From: JAOUGY01 sp963825585
Lineage (GTDB): Bacteria; Actinomycetota; Acidimicrobiia; Spongiisociales; ZC4RG35
Assembly (NCBI GenBank): GCA_963825585.1
Contig: CAWGTX010000002.1
Coordinates: forward strand, 248,001 to 312,000
Direction: 5' to 3'
DNA length: 64,000 bases
Shown piece by piece: positions 16,648-24,747 of this stretch. The notes under the pieces are model-generated. The model did no database searches, had not been told where the DNA came from, and saw only the letters and a list, made by a program, of their open reading frames with translations. Both the position numbers and the translations under genes were made by a program. Numbering within the stretch: the first letter of the stretch is position 1; each line of letters opens with the position of its first letter.

Positions 16648-18012
16648 GTGAGAAAACGATGGACACTGCTCCTCGTCGCACTCGCCATGATCGTGGCGGC
16701 ATGCGGTGGGACCAGCACCGAAGACACAACAGCGGAAACCACGGCCGAGACCACCGCCGAGACGACCGCAACCACGGTCGCCGAGACCACCGACACCACC
16801 GAGGCCATGGCCGAGGGAGTGACGCTTCGGTGGATGACCCGTCCGGACAACGCCGAAGAAGCAGACCTGTACCGTTCGATCGGTGACGGGCTGGCCCTCG
16901 ACGGCATCACGCTCATGTACGAGCCCGGCGACAACGAGGGTTCCGGCTACCAGGACAAGCTCCTCACGGCGCTGTCGGCCGGTACCGCCCCCGACGTGTT
17001 CTGGATCCCCGGAACCGACGTGGCCCGGTTCGTGCAGGAAGGGGCCATCCTCGACCTGCGTGAGTTCGCCGACGCCGCCGGACACAACGACGCCGACTTC
17101 TACCCCGGCCCGATGGGGCACCTCACCACCGATCCCGCCACCGGCCAGCCCGCCGACAATCTGTGGGGCCTCCCCCGCGACGTGTCGACCTTCGGGCTGT
17201 ACGTCAACCTCGACCTCGTGGCCGAGGCCGGCGTCGCCAACCCGCTCGAGCTGGAAGCAGCCGGCGAGTGGACCTGGGAGGCGTTCCAGGAAGTGTCCGA
17301 GGGTATCGCCGCCATCGGCGGCGAGATCAAGGGCTACGGCCAGTCCAACTGGTGGGGCCCGAACGGGGCCTGGATCAACTCGGCGGGTGGCAACTTCTTC
17401 AGCGACGATCGCAGCGCCTGTGCGCTCGACTCCGCTGAGGCAGCAGCCGGTCTGACCTTCGTGCGTGACCTCTACGCCGGCGGTTCGACCGTGCCCTTCG
17501 GTGAGGATCCCGAGCCCGGCTTCCGCGCCGGCACCGTCGGCATGTTCCAGAACGGCCGTTGGGCCACCCCCGGTATCCGTACCGTGGACTTCAACTGGGA
17601 CGTCGTCGGTCTGCCCGAGGGCCCTGCCGGCCCGGGCAACTGGCTGTTCTGGGGCGCATACGTGGTGAACGCCAACACGGCCAACCCTGAGGCCGCCTGG
17701 GAGCTCGTGGCTGCTCTGACCAGCACCGAGGTGCAGGCTCAGATCTCCGAGCTGGGCGCCAACATCCCCAGCCGGGTCGGCCAGGACGCGCTCGACGCAT
17801 TCCTCGGCTTCACGCCGCCCTCCAACAACCAGGCGTTCCTCAACGGGTTGGCCACCAGCCCGACCACCGAGGGACCACTGTGGCTGGGTAGCTGGCCCGA
17901 GTTCGACGCCATCCAGGGACCTGCGATCGGCGACGTCATCAGTGGCGCCCGCGCCATCGAGGACTTCACCGCCAACATCTGCACCGAGGCCGCCGGGGCC
18001 TTCGGGGGCTGA
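16648..18012 (+). CDS. sugar ABC transporter substrate-binding lipoprotein
   Basis: This is a 454-residue family-1 solute-binding protein. It begins with a lipoprotein signal ending in VAAC (Cys20), then a long Thr/Glu-rich linker (TTAET repeats, about residues 26-52). The binding domain has the cluster-typical GYQDKLLTALSAGTAPDVFW and WGLPRDVSTFGLYVN. Late aromatic segments (NWLFWGAYVV, LWLGSWPEF) are consistent with carbohydrate stacking. The GTG start has GAAGGAG upstream. Position before two MalF/MalG permeases and galT suggests a galactoside ligand. The linker repeat is also repetitive at DNA level. Confidence 0.93.
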   Translation: MRKRWTLLLVALAMIVAACGGTSTEDTTAETTAETTAETTATTVAETTDTTEAMAEGVTLRWMTRPDNAEEADLYRSIGDGLALDGITLMYEPGDNEGSGYQDKLLTALSAGTAPDVFWIPGTDVARFVQEGAILDLREFADAAGHNDADFYPGPMGHLTTDPATGQPADNLWGLPRDVSTFGLYVNLDLVAEAGVANPLELEAAGEWTWEAFQEVSEGIAAIGGEIKGYGQSNWWGPNGAWINSAGGNFFSDDRSACALDSAEAAAGLTFVRDLYAGGSTVPFGEDPEPGFRAGTVGMFQNGRWATPGIRTVDFNWDVVGLPEGPAGPGNWLFWGAYVVNANTANPEAAWELVAALTSTEVQAQISELGANIPSRVGQDALDAFLGFTPPSNNQAFLNGLATSPTTEGPLWLGSWPEFDAIQGPAIGDVISGARAIEDFTANICTEAAGAFGG

Positions 18013-18025
18013 TCCAACAGGAACA

Positions 18026-18057
18026 CCGGGGGTGGACGGCACGCCGTCCACCCCCGG
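18026..18057 (+). promoter_or_regulatory. intra-operon 15-bp stem-loop
   Basis: A perfect inverted repeat CCGGGGGTGGACGGC / GCCGTCCACCCCCGG with only AC between lies 13 bp behind the binding-protein stop and 30 bp before the first permease. There is no T-run. As in malE-malF type operons, such a hairpin can partly terminate or protect the upstream mRNA, so that more binding protein than permease is made (known behaviour, inferred here). Confidence 0.75.
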
Positions 18058-18087
18058 CTCCACCCCCTTCGTCGAGAGGACGTCGAG

Positions 18088-19647
18088 ATGACGGCAGGAA
18101 GCCTGGCCACCGACCCTCCATCCCTCGCCAGATCGGACACCCCGACCTGGTATCTACCACTCGTTGTCTGGCGCGTGCTGGTGGCCGCCGGGCTCGCATT
18201 CATCCTCGTCACCCAGCGTGGCATCGCCATCGAAGGCACCAACCGCGTCATCCTGCTCGCCGGTATCGCCCTGGCGCTCGGTGCCGCCAGCGCGGCCGCC
18301 TGGTACACGGTGCAACGTCGCCACCTCGGCCGCTTGCTCGGATTCAGCACCGACCTGCTCACCGCCACCATCGTCGGGTTCATCGCCCTCAACCGGATGG
18401 GGTTCTTCACCGGACTCGACTCGGTGGGTGCCCGCTTCAACCAGAGCATCGCCTGGCTGGCCGTCATCGTGGTCGGCTGGCTCATCTCGGGTTGGTCCGA
18501 ACGGGGCGGCGAGAGCCGACCGGGCCTGCAGAAGGTCGGCCGCTACGTCATGGTCGCCGGCGCCGCGGTGATGGTGCTGTCGATGGGACTCATCGGCGCC
18601 CTTCCCGATGTGGCGTCGCGGATCGTCGACCCCAGTGTCGCCCCGATCCTGCTCGTGGCCGTTGCTGCCACCGTCTTCGCCCGGCTGCAGTTCACCGACC
18701 GGGCCGCCGCAGTGTTCGGAACCAACCACAGTCAGGCCGAGAGCCTCGACGGCCTGTTGTTCATCGCGCCGAACGCCCTCGGCTTCCTCGCATTCTTCGC
18801 CGGCCCGCTCATCTTCTCGCTCTTGATCAGCTTCACCGAGTGGAGCGGCCTGCAACCGGCCGAGTTCGTCGGACTCCAGAACTACCAGGAACTGCTGAGC
18901 GACTCGCTCTTCCTCACCTCGCTGCGCAACATCGTGCTGTTCGGTGTGGTGGCGGTCCCGCTCACCGTGCTGCCCGCCCTCTTCCTCGCCGCCCTGCTGA
19001 ACTCGAAGCTGCCCGGAATCAGGGTGTTCCGGGCCATCTACTTCCTCCCATCGATCGCCGGTGTGGTCGGGGTCACCCTGATCTGGAAGCAGCTCTTCAA
19101 CGCCACCGTCGGATACCTGAACTACTTCATCGCCGAGGTGACCGCCGTGGTGAACGGCGTCTTCGGCACCGGGTTCGTGGCGGCGCAACCCCTGTGGATC
19201 TCATCACCCAACGTGGCCATGATCTCGGTGATCATCCTGTTCGTGTGGCAGCGGATCGGGTTCGACACCGTGCTGTTCCTGGCGGGCATGCAGGGCATCG
19301 ACCGTTCGCTGTACGAAGCGGCCGACATCGATGGCGCCAACGCCTGGACCCGCTTCCGCCACATCACCGTTCCGCTCCTCAAGCCCACCACGTTCTTCGT
19401 GGTGGCCACCGACATCATCCTGGCGCTGCAGACCTTCAATGAGCCCTTCATCCTCCAGTCGCCGTCATCGCCGGCAGGCCCCGGCAACTCGACGCTGACG
19501 CCGGTGATCTACTTGTACCAGCAGGCCTTCCAGCAGTTCGAGATCGGGTACGGATCGGCGGTCGCCTGGGCGCTGTTCATCCTGATCTTCGGAATCACCA
19601 TCATCTACTTCCGCCGTCAGGGCGAGGACGGATTCCTGAAAGCATGA
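18088..19647 (+). CDS. sugar ABC permease (MalF type) with extra N-terminal membrane domain
   Basis: At 519 residues this is far longer than the usual 290-300. The C-terminal part from about residue 222 is a normal MalF-type permease: LFIAPNALGFLAFFAGPLIF, a six-helix core, and the EAA loop EAADIDGANAWTRFRHITVP that touches the ATPase. The first 220 residues add about six predicted helices, near residues 22-42, 53-72, 85-100, 119-137, 150-170 and 181-198. I do not recognise this extension. Its stop overlaps the next permease start (ATGA). No ATPase gene is present, so a shared MsiK-like ATPase is likely. Confidence 0.9.
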   Translation: MTAGSLATDPPSLARSDTPTWYLPLVVWRVLVAAGLAFILVTQRGIAIEGTNRVILLAGIALALGAASAAAWYTVQRRHLGRLLGFSTDLLTATIVGFIALNRMGFFTGLDSVGARFNQSIAWLAVIVVGWLISGWSERGGESRPGLQKVGRYVMVAGAAVMVLSMGLIGALPDVASRIVDPSVAPILLVAVAATVFARLQFTDRAAAVFGTNHSQAESLDGLLFIAPNALGFLAFFAGPLIFSLLISFTEWSGLQPAEFVGLQNYQELLSDSLFLTSLRNIVLFGVVAVPLTVLPALFLAALLNSKLPGIRVFRAIYFLPSIAGVVGVTLIWKQLFNATVGYLNYFIAEVTAVVNGVFGTGFVAAQPLWISSPNVAMISVIILFVWQRIGFDTVLFLAGMQGIDRSLYEAADIDGANAWTRFRHITVPLLKPTTFFVVATDIILALQTFNEPFILQSPSSPAGPGNSTLTPVIYLYQQAFQQFEIGYGSAVAWALFILIFGITIIYFRRQGEDGFLKA

Positions 19648-20900
19648 CGACCACCACACGCACATCCTCCATCCCACCTGTCGACCAGCTGAGGAAGGAC
19701 CGGCGCTCCAAGCGCGCTCGCACCTTCTTCGGTGTCGGAGGTGCCTACACGATCCTGATCGTGTTCGCCGCAGGCATGCTCTTCCCGTTCATCTACATGG
19801 TGGCCACCGCCGTCAAGACCCCCGAGGACACCTTCCGGTTCCCACCCAAGATCCTGCCCCGAGCTGCGGTGACCACGCTGGTCGACGGCGTGGAGCAACC
19901 ACTGTTCACGTTGCCCGTCGACGGCACGCCCACCGACGTCATCCTCGCCGAGGAGGGCGTGCAGGCCGGACTGTTCGTCGATCCAGACAACCCCGCCGAC
20001 ACGCTGGCCTGGCCGCTCGATCTGGCCACCGACACCGGGCGGACCGCCACCCTGGAAGGGGAAACGGTTCCCGTCTACTCGATCCAGGTCGGCTCGGAGG
20101 TCCGGGAGCTGGCGTTGCAACGTGGCACCTCGGTGGGCCGGTTCGTGGGCGTCGACGACCCCACCCAGGAGACGTTCGCGGTGGTCCGGGTCGCCGAACA
20201 GGAGAACCTGGCCGAAGGTGTGGCACCCCAGTGGGAGAACTTCAGCGAGATCATCGCCCTCCGCGATGTGGACCGGGCCCTCACCAACACGATCCTGGTG
20301 ACGATCCTGGTGGTGGCCGGAACCCTGTTCACGTCGATCATGGGCGGGTACGCCTTCTCGCGGCTCAAGTTCAAAGGACGCGACGCCCTGTTCCTCGGCT
20401 ACATCGGCTCGATCATGATCCCGTTCACGGTGCTCATCATCCCGCTGTTCCGGCTCATGGTGTCACTCGGCTGGGTGAACACCCTGGGATCGTTGGTGTG
20501 GCCCTTCCTGTTCAACGCCTACGGCACCTTCCTGATGCGCCAGTTCTTCGTGTCGATCCCCAAGGACCTCGAGGAGGCCGCCTTCATCGACGGTGCCAAG
20601 CGCTGGAAGATCCTGTGGGGCATCTTCGTGCCGCTCTCGTGGCCGGCGATCGCCACGCTCGCCACCTTCATGTTCCTGTACGCCTGGAACTCGTTCATCT
20701 GGCCACTGGTGTCGATCAACGGCGCCAACACCGAGGACTTCGTGTTCACCATCGCCCTGTCCACCCTCGGCGGTCAGGCCGGCGAAGGGCCGAACCTGCT
20801 GTTCGCAGCGATCGTCCTGTCCGTGACCGTGCCGTTCCTGGTGTTCGCCTTCGCCCAGCGCTACTTCGTCGAGAACGTGGCCACCTCCGGGATCAAGTGA
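19644..20900 (+). CDS. sugar ABC permease (MalG type) with long external loop
   Basis: This is a 418-residue MalG-type permease, about 140 residues longer than usual. After the first helix (about residues 30-50) comes a hydrophilic, acidic insert of about 150 residues (roughly 62-215). The remaining helices then follow, with the EAA motif EEAAFIDGAKRWKILWGIFVP. The insert lies between TM1 and TM2 and so should face outside, where it could contact the binding protein. It starts inside the stop of the preceding permease gene. galT begins right after its stop with no gap. Confidence 0.92.
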   Translation: MTTTTRTSSIPPVDQLRKDRRSKRARTFFGVGGAYTILIVFAAGMLFPFIYMVATAVKTPEDTFRFPPKILPRAAVTTLVDGVEQPLFTLPVDGTPTDVILAEEGVQAGLFVDPDNPADTLAWPLDLATDTGRTATLEGETVPVYSIQVGSEVRELALQRGTSVGRFVGVDDPTQETFAVVRVAEQENLAEGVAPQWENFSEIIALRDVDRALTNTILVTILVVAGTLFTSIMGGYAFSRLKFKGRDALFLGYIGSIMIPFTVLIIPLFRLMVSLGWVNTLGSLVWPFLFNAYGTFLMRQFFVSIPKDLEEAAFIDGAKRWKILWGIFVPLSWPAIATLATFMFLYAWNSFIWPLVSINGANTEDFVFTIALSTLGGQAGEGPNLLFAAIVLSVTVPFLVFAFAQRYFVENVATSGIK

Positions 20901-21920
20901 ATGATCGAGGGCGCACATCGCCGCCACAACCCATTGACCGACGAGTGGGTACTGGTCTCGGCCGGTCGAACGAAGCGACCGTGGCAGGGCGCCGTCGACC
21001 GCGTGACCAGCGACGAGCTTCCGACCTACGACCCGGCGTGTTACCTGTGTCCGGGTAACACCCGGGCCAACGGAGAGCACAACCCCCGGTACCAGTCGAC
21101 GTACGTGTTCACGAACGACTTCGCCGCGCTACGGCCCGATGTGGTCGAAGCGCGGATCGACGACGGGCTGCTTCGGGCCCACACCGAGTCGGGAACCTGC
21201 CGGGTGATCTGCTTCGATCCCCGCCACGACGTGACCCTCGCCCGGATGGATCCGGCCGCGGTCCGCGGCGTCGTGGACCTGTGGGTCGCACAGAGCGAAG
21301 AGCTTGGGCGCTCGTACCGGTGGGTGCAGGTGTTCGAGAACCGCGGCGACATGATGGGTGCCTCCAACCCCCATCCCCACGGGCAGATCTGGGCGGGGAC
21401 CGCCCTCCCCGTGACACCGGCACGGGAGGACGCCACCCAGCGCGCCCACCACGAACGGCATGGGTCACCCCTGCTCCTCGACTACGTCGAACAGGAGAAG
21501 GGTGGAGAACGGATCGTGGTCGACAACGACGACTGGATGGCGGTGGTGCCGTTCTGGGCGGTGTGGCCGTTCGAGGTGCTGCTGGTTCCGCGCCGTCCGG
21601 TTGCGCGCCTGGGTGCGCTCGACGAGTCCCAACGCTCCTCGCTGTCGTCGATCCTTCCGCAGCTCCTCACCCGCTACGACAACCTCTTCGAGCACCCCTT
21701 CCCTTATTCGATGGGCTGGCATGGCGCCCCCTTCGACGACACCGACCCCGACCCCTGGCAGCTGCACGCCCACTTCTATCCGCCGCTGCTGCGGTCGGCC
21801 ACCGTGCGCAAGCACATGGTGGGCTACGAGCTGTTGGCCGAGGCGCAACGCGACCTGACACCGGAGGACGCCGCGGCCCGGCTTCGAGAACTCCCCCACG
21901 ATCACTACCGAACCACCTGA
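20901..21920 (+). CDS. galT: galactose-1-phosphate uridylyltransferase
   Basis: GalT swaps UMP between UDP-glucose and galactose-1-phosphate in the Leloir pathway. The 339-residue chain has the HPHGQIW active site with nucleophile His160, NPLTDEWVLVS at the N-terminus, the metal-site cysteines Cys47 and Cys50 (CYLC), and a second-domain WHGAPF/HAHFYPP. The length is normal. The ATG directly follows the permease stop, so uptake and metabolism share one mRNA. galK and galE are not in the window. Confidence 0.96.
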   Translation: MIEGAHRRHNPLTDEWVLVSAGRTKRPWQGAVDRVTSDELPTYDPACYLCPGNTRANGEHNPRYQSTYVFTNDFAALRPDVVEARIDDGLLRAHTESGTCRVICFDPRHDVTLARMDPAAVRGVVDLWVAQSEELGRSYRWVQVFENRGDMMGASNPHPHGQIWAGTALPVTPAREDATQRAHHERHGSPLLLDYVEQEKGGERIVVDNDDWMAVVPFWAVWPFEVLLVPRRPVARLGALDESQRSSLSSILPQLLTRYDNLFEHPFPYSMGWHGAPFDDTDPDPWQLHAHFYPPLLRSATVRKHMVGYELLAEAQRDLTPEDAAARLRELPHDHYRTT

Positions 21921-21929
21921 AAGCGGATC

Positions 21930-22826
21930 ATGAGCACCAACCACCATCTGACGCCCGACCAGCTCGCCTTCTACGACGAGAACGGATACCTGCTCCTTCG
22001 CAACCACATCCCAGCCGACATGCTGGAGCGTCTCTCCGACGCGGCCCACTCGTGGATCTCGTTGGGTTCGGGTGCCGACCCTGCCAACCCTGGCGACTTC
22101 CAGTTCGCCATGCGTGGGGGCCGCTCCACCATGTGGCGGGTCGACTACGTCCACGACAAGGGACGGGCCGAATCACTGGCGCTGCTGGGCAGCCCCCAGG
22201 TGCTCGGTGTGGCCGAGAGCATGTGTGGGCCGAACTTCGTGCCCACCTACGAGTCGCTCGTGTTCAAACAGGAGGGGGACGGTGCCGCCGTTGCTTGGCA
22301 TCAGGACGCCGTCCACCCACGGAAGTGGCGGATCTTCAACTTCGACCTCTACCTCGACGACTCGCTGTCGGGAGCCGGGGCGCTGTGGGTGGTCCCCGGG
22401 TCGCACCTCTCCAAGCACGACGTGTGCGCGGTGGCCGACGACCACGGCTGGAACGTGCCCGGTGCCATCGAGGTGGAGATGGGCCCCGGTGACGTGCTCC
22501 TCCACGACGTGATGATCCTGCACGGTTCGCCCGCCACCGAAGGCAACGCCCTGCGGCGCACCATCTACTACGAGTTCCGTGCCGCCGAGGAGATCCTCGA
22601 GGACGGCCCCTGGGACCGCACCTGGATCGATCAGCGCATCCGTCTCGTCCCGCTGGGCATCCGTGCCCACGCCACCATGTTCCCGGAAGCGGCTCCATTT
22701 CAGTGGAAGGTCGCCGACGGGTTCCACCGCGAGATGTCCGCCGACGCCGAAGCCGAGCTGCGGGTCGCCCATCTCACCCACATGAACGGCTCGTGGTGCA
22801 GCGCCGGGGACGCCGGAGCGGCGTGA
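21930..22826 (+). CDS. phytanoyl-CoA dioxygenase (PhyH) family protein
   Basis: This is a 298-residue Fe(II)/2-oxoglutarate dioxygenase-like protein. The metal triad is readable as WHQDAVHP (His-x-Asp) and the later LHGSP (His), with the 2-oxoglutarate Arg probably in NALRRTIYYEFR. LTPDQLAFYDENGYLLLRN is the usual PhyH N-terminus. It follows galT by 9 bp, so it is the last gene of the galactoside operon, an unusual place for this family. The substrate is unknown. It may oxidise a sugar-linked or lipid-like aglycone, or simply be co-transcribed. Confidence 0.88.
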   Translation: MSTNHHLTPDQLAFYDENGYLLLRNHIPADMLERLSDAAHSWISLGSGADPANPGDFQFAMRGGRSTMWRVDYVHDKGRAESLALLGSPQVLGVAESMCGPNFVPTYESLVFKQEGDGAAVAWHQDAVHPRKWRIFNFDLYLDDSLSGAGALWVVPGSHLSKHDVCAVADDHGWNVPGAIEVEMGPGDVLLHDVMILHGSPATEGNALRRTIYYEFRAAEEILEDGPWDRTWIDQRIRLVPLGIRAHATMFPEAAPFQWKVADGFHREMSADAEAELRVAHLTHMNGSWCSAGDAGAA

Positions 22827-22913
22827 CACCGATGCGAGGGCACGGAGCGAGAGGCGAGGAGCGAGGGGCGGGAGGAGCCGGAGGCCCCAGCCGCCGATCC
22901 CATGACCGTTGCC

Positions 22914-22960
22914 GTTGACCTGTTGACCTGTCGACCTGGAGTTCCGGCCTGTTGGGCCGG
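22914..22960. repeat. 8-bp tandem repeat and hairpin before purC
   Basis: Three tandem 8-bp units (GTTGACCT, GTTGACCT, GTCGACCT at 22914-22937) are followed by a perfect stem CCGGCC/GGCCGG with loop TGTTG (22944-22960). Upstream, 22840-22890 is rich in GCGAGG-like runs. The hairpin could end the galT-phyH transcript. A TACTCT box (22963-22968) just after it would serve the leaderless purC start. Confidence 0.55.
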
Positions 22961-22976
22961 ACTACTCTGACGTCCG

Positions 22977-23858
22977 GTGCTGGCTCTCCCTCATGTGGCG
23001 TCTGGAAAAGTCCGCGAGATCTACGCGGTCGATTCGCAGCACCTCCTGTTCGTGGCCACCGATCGCATCTCGGCCTACGACGTGATCCTGCAACCCCTCA
23101 TCCCCGACAAGGGGCGAGTGCTGACCGGGTTGTCGCTCTTCTTCTTCGACCTGCTCGACGTCCCCAACCACCTGGCGACAACCGACCTTTCGGGTATCGA
23201 CGAGCTGACTGCCGGCGACCGCCTCGAGTTGGCAGGCCGCTCCATGGTGGTGCGCCGGGCCGAGGTGCTCCCGATGGAGTGTGTGGTGCGGGGCTACCTG
23301 TACGGCTCGTCGTGGCGTGAGTACGCCGCCGGTGGTGGGCCCACCACCGAGCATCTGCCGGCGGGCCTGGTGATGGGCGACCTCCTCGACCAGCCGGTGT
23401 TCACCCCCGCCACCAAGGCCGCCACCGGCCACGACCTCAACATGACCGAGGCCGAGGCTCGCACCCTCGTCGGCGACGAGCTGTACTGCCAGGCGCGTGC
23501 CATGTCGATCGACATCTACACCCGGGCCCGCGCCCACGCCGCCGCCCGCGGGGTGATCCTGGCCGACACCAAGTTCGAGTTCGGCATCATCGACGGCGAG
23601 CTCACGCTGGTCGACGAGGTCCTGACCCCCGACTCGTCCCGGTACTGGCCCGCCGACCAGTGGACGCCGGGACGGGAGATGCCCAGCTTCGACAAGCAGT
23701 ACGTGCGGAGTTGGCTCGACTCCACCGGTTGGGACCACACACCACCCGCCCCGGCCCTGCCGGCCGAGGTCGTGGCGGGGACCCGGCAGCGCTACGTCGA
23801 GGCCTACGAGCTGATCACGTCAACGAGTTTCGCCCACTACCTGGAGGGAAGCAGATGA
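22977..23858 (+). CDS. purC: SAICAR synthetase
   Basis: PurC joins aspartate to CAIR using ATP in purine synthesis. The 293-residue chain has GKVREIY (ATP-binding start), VATDRISAYDVI, VVRGYLYGSSW, the LADTKFEFG active-site segment, and VDEVLTPDSSRYW with the second signature. The GTG start follows TACTCT by eight bases, with no Shine-Dalgarno sequence. Its stop overlaps purS (ATGA), opening a tightly coupled four-gene pur operon. Confidence 0.97.
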   Translation: MLALPHVASGKVREIYAVDSQHLLFVATDRISAYDVILQPLIPDKGRVLTGLSLFFFDLLDVPNHLATTDLSGIDELTAGDRLELAGRSMVVRRAEVLPMECVVRGYLYGSSWREYAAGGGPTTEHLPAGLVMGDLLDQPVFTPATKAATGHDLNMTEAEARTLVGDELYCQARAMSIDIYTRARAHAAARGVILADTKFEFGIIDGELTLVDEVLTPDSSRYWPADQWTPGREMPSFDKQYVRSWLDSTGWDHTPPAPALPAEVVAGTRQRYVEAYELITSTSFAHYLEGSR

Positions 23859-24094
23859 AGGTGACCGTCAACATCACCCGGAGGCCGGAGATCTCCGATC
23901 CGCAGGGAAGCACCGTCCGACGGGCGCTGGCCGATCTGGGGCACGGCGGCGTGAATTCGGTTCGGATCGATCGGACAATCCATCTGGAAGTCGACGGCGA
24001 TGACGCCGAGCAGGTGCGTTCTGCCGTCACCACCATGTGTGAGCAGCTCCTGGCCAACCCGGTGCTCGAGGACTACGAAGTGGTGCTCGGATGA
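23855..24094 (+). CDS. purS: FGAM synthase small subunit PurS
   Basis: This 79-residue PurS is the small subunit that links PurQ and PurL in the three-part FGAM synthase. The family pattern is clear: KVTVNITRRPEISDPQG, then an LGHGG turn and the C-terminal CEQLLANPVLEDYEVV. It overlaps purC at its start and purQ at its end by four bases each, which is usual for subunits needed in equal amounts. Confidence 0.95.
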   Translation: MKVTVNITRRPEISDPQGSTVRRALADLGHGGVNSVRIDRTIHLEVDGDDAEQVRSAVTTMCEQLLANPVLEDYEVVLG

Positions 24095-24747
24095 AAGCGG
24101 GAGTGGTCGTTTTCCCCGGTTCCAACTGCGAACACGACGCCGTTCTCGCCCTGCGCACTCTCGGCGCCGAAGCCGAGCTCGTCTGGCATCGCGACACCGA
24201 CCTGAGCGGACTGGACGGGATCATCATCCCTGGCGGGTTCGCCCACGGCGACTACCTCCGCACCGGCGCCATCGCCCGGTTCTCCCCGGTGATGGCCGAA
24301 GTGGGTCGCCTGGCCCAGGCCGGCGCGCCGGTGGTGGGGATCTGCAACGGGTTCCAGGTCCTGTGCGAAGCGGGCCTGTTGCCCGGCGGGTTCATCGCCA
24401 ACCGCGATCTGGCGTTCATCTGCCGATTCGTCGACGTGGAGGTGGTCGACACCGACACGGTGCTCACCGCCTCGGCCATGCCCGGCCAACGGCTCAGGAT
24501 CCCGCTCAATTCCTACGAGGGCAATTTCGTCGACCCGAGCGGAACGGCTCGCGGCGTGGTCCGCTACGTCGACGATCCCAACGGTGCCCAGGATCGGGCC
24601 GCCGCCGTCGCCAACGCCGCCGGCAACGTGGTCGGGATCATGCCGCACCCGGAACGGGCCATCGAGGACGTCCTCGGTTCCTCCGACGGGATCGTGCTGC
24701 TGGACGGGTTCGTGGCCTCGATGGCGAAGAGGGTCGCCCATGTCTGA
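24091..24747 (+). CDS. purQ: FGAM synthase glutaminase subunit PurQ
   Basis: PurQ releases ammonia from glutamine for PurL. This 218-residue class-I glutaminase has VVVFPGSNCEHD at the N-terminus, nucleophile Cys85 in GICNGFQ and the His/Glu pair in MPHPERA. The length is typical. It starts in the purS stop and its end overlaps the purL start by eight bases, so complex subunits are translationally coupled. Confidence 0.96.
   Translation: MKAGVVVFPGSNCEHDAVLALRTLGAEAELVWHRDTDLSGLDGIIIPGGFAHGDYLRTGAIARFSPVMAEVGRLAQAGAPVVGICNGFQVLCEAGLLPGGFIANRDLAFICRFVDVEVVDTDTVLTASAMPGQRLRIPLNSYEGNFVDPSGTARGVVRYVDDPNGAQDRAAAVANAAGNVVGIMPHPERAIEDVLGSSDGIVLLDGFVASMAKRVAHV

Noticed and set aside
15643..18063. 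806-codon minus-strand open frame under deoR and the binding-protein gene
   Set aside because: It is a mirror of high-G+C codon bias. The + strand carries clear DeoR and solute-binding signatures, and the minus product has no recognisable motif.
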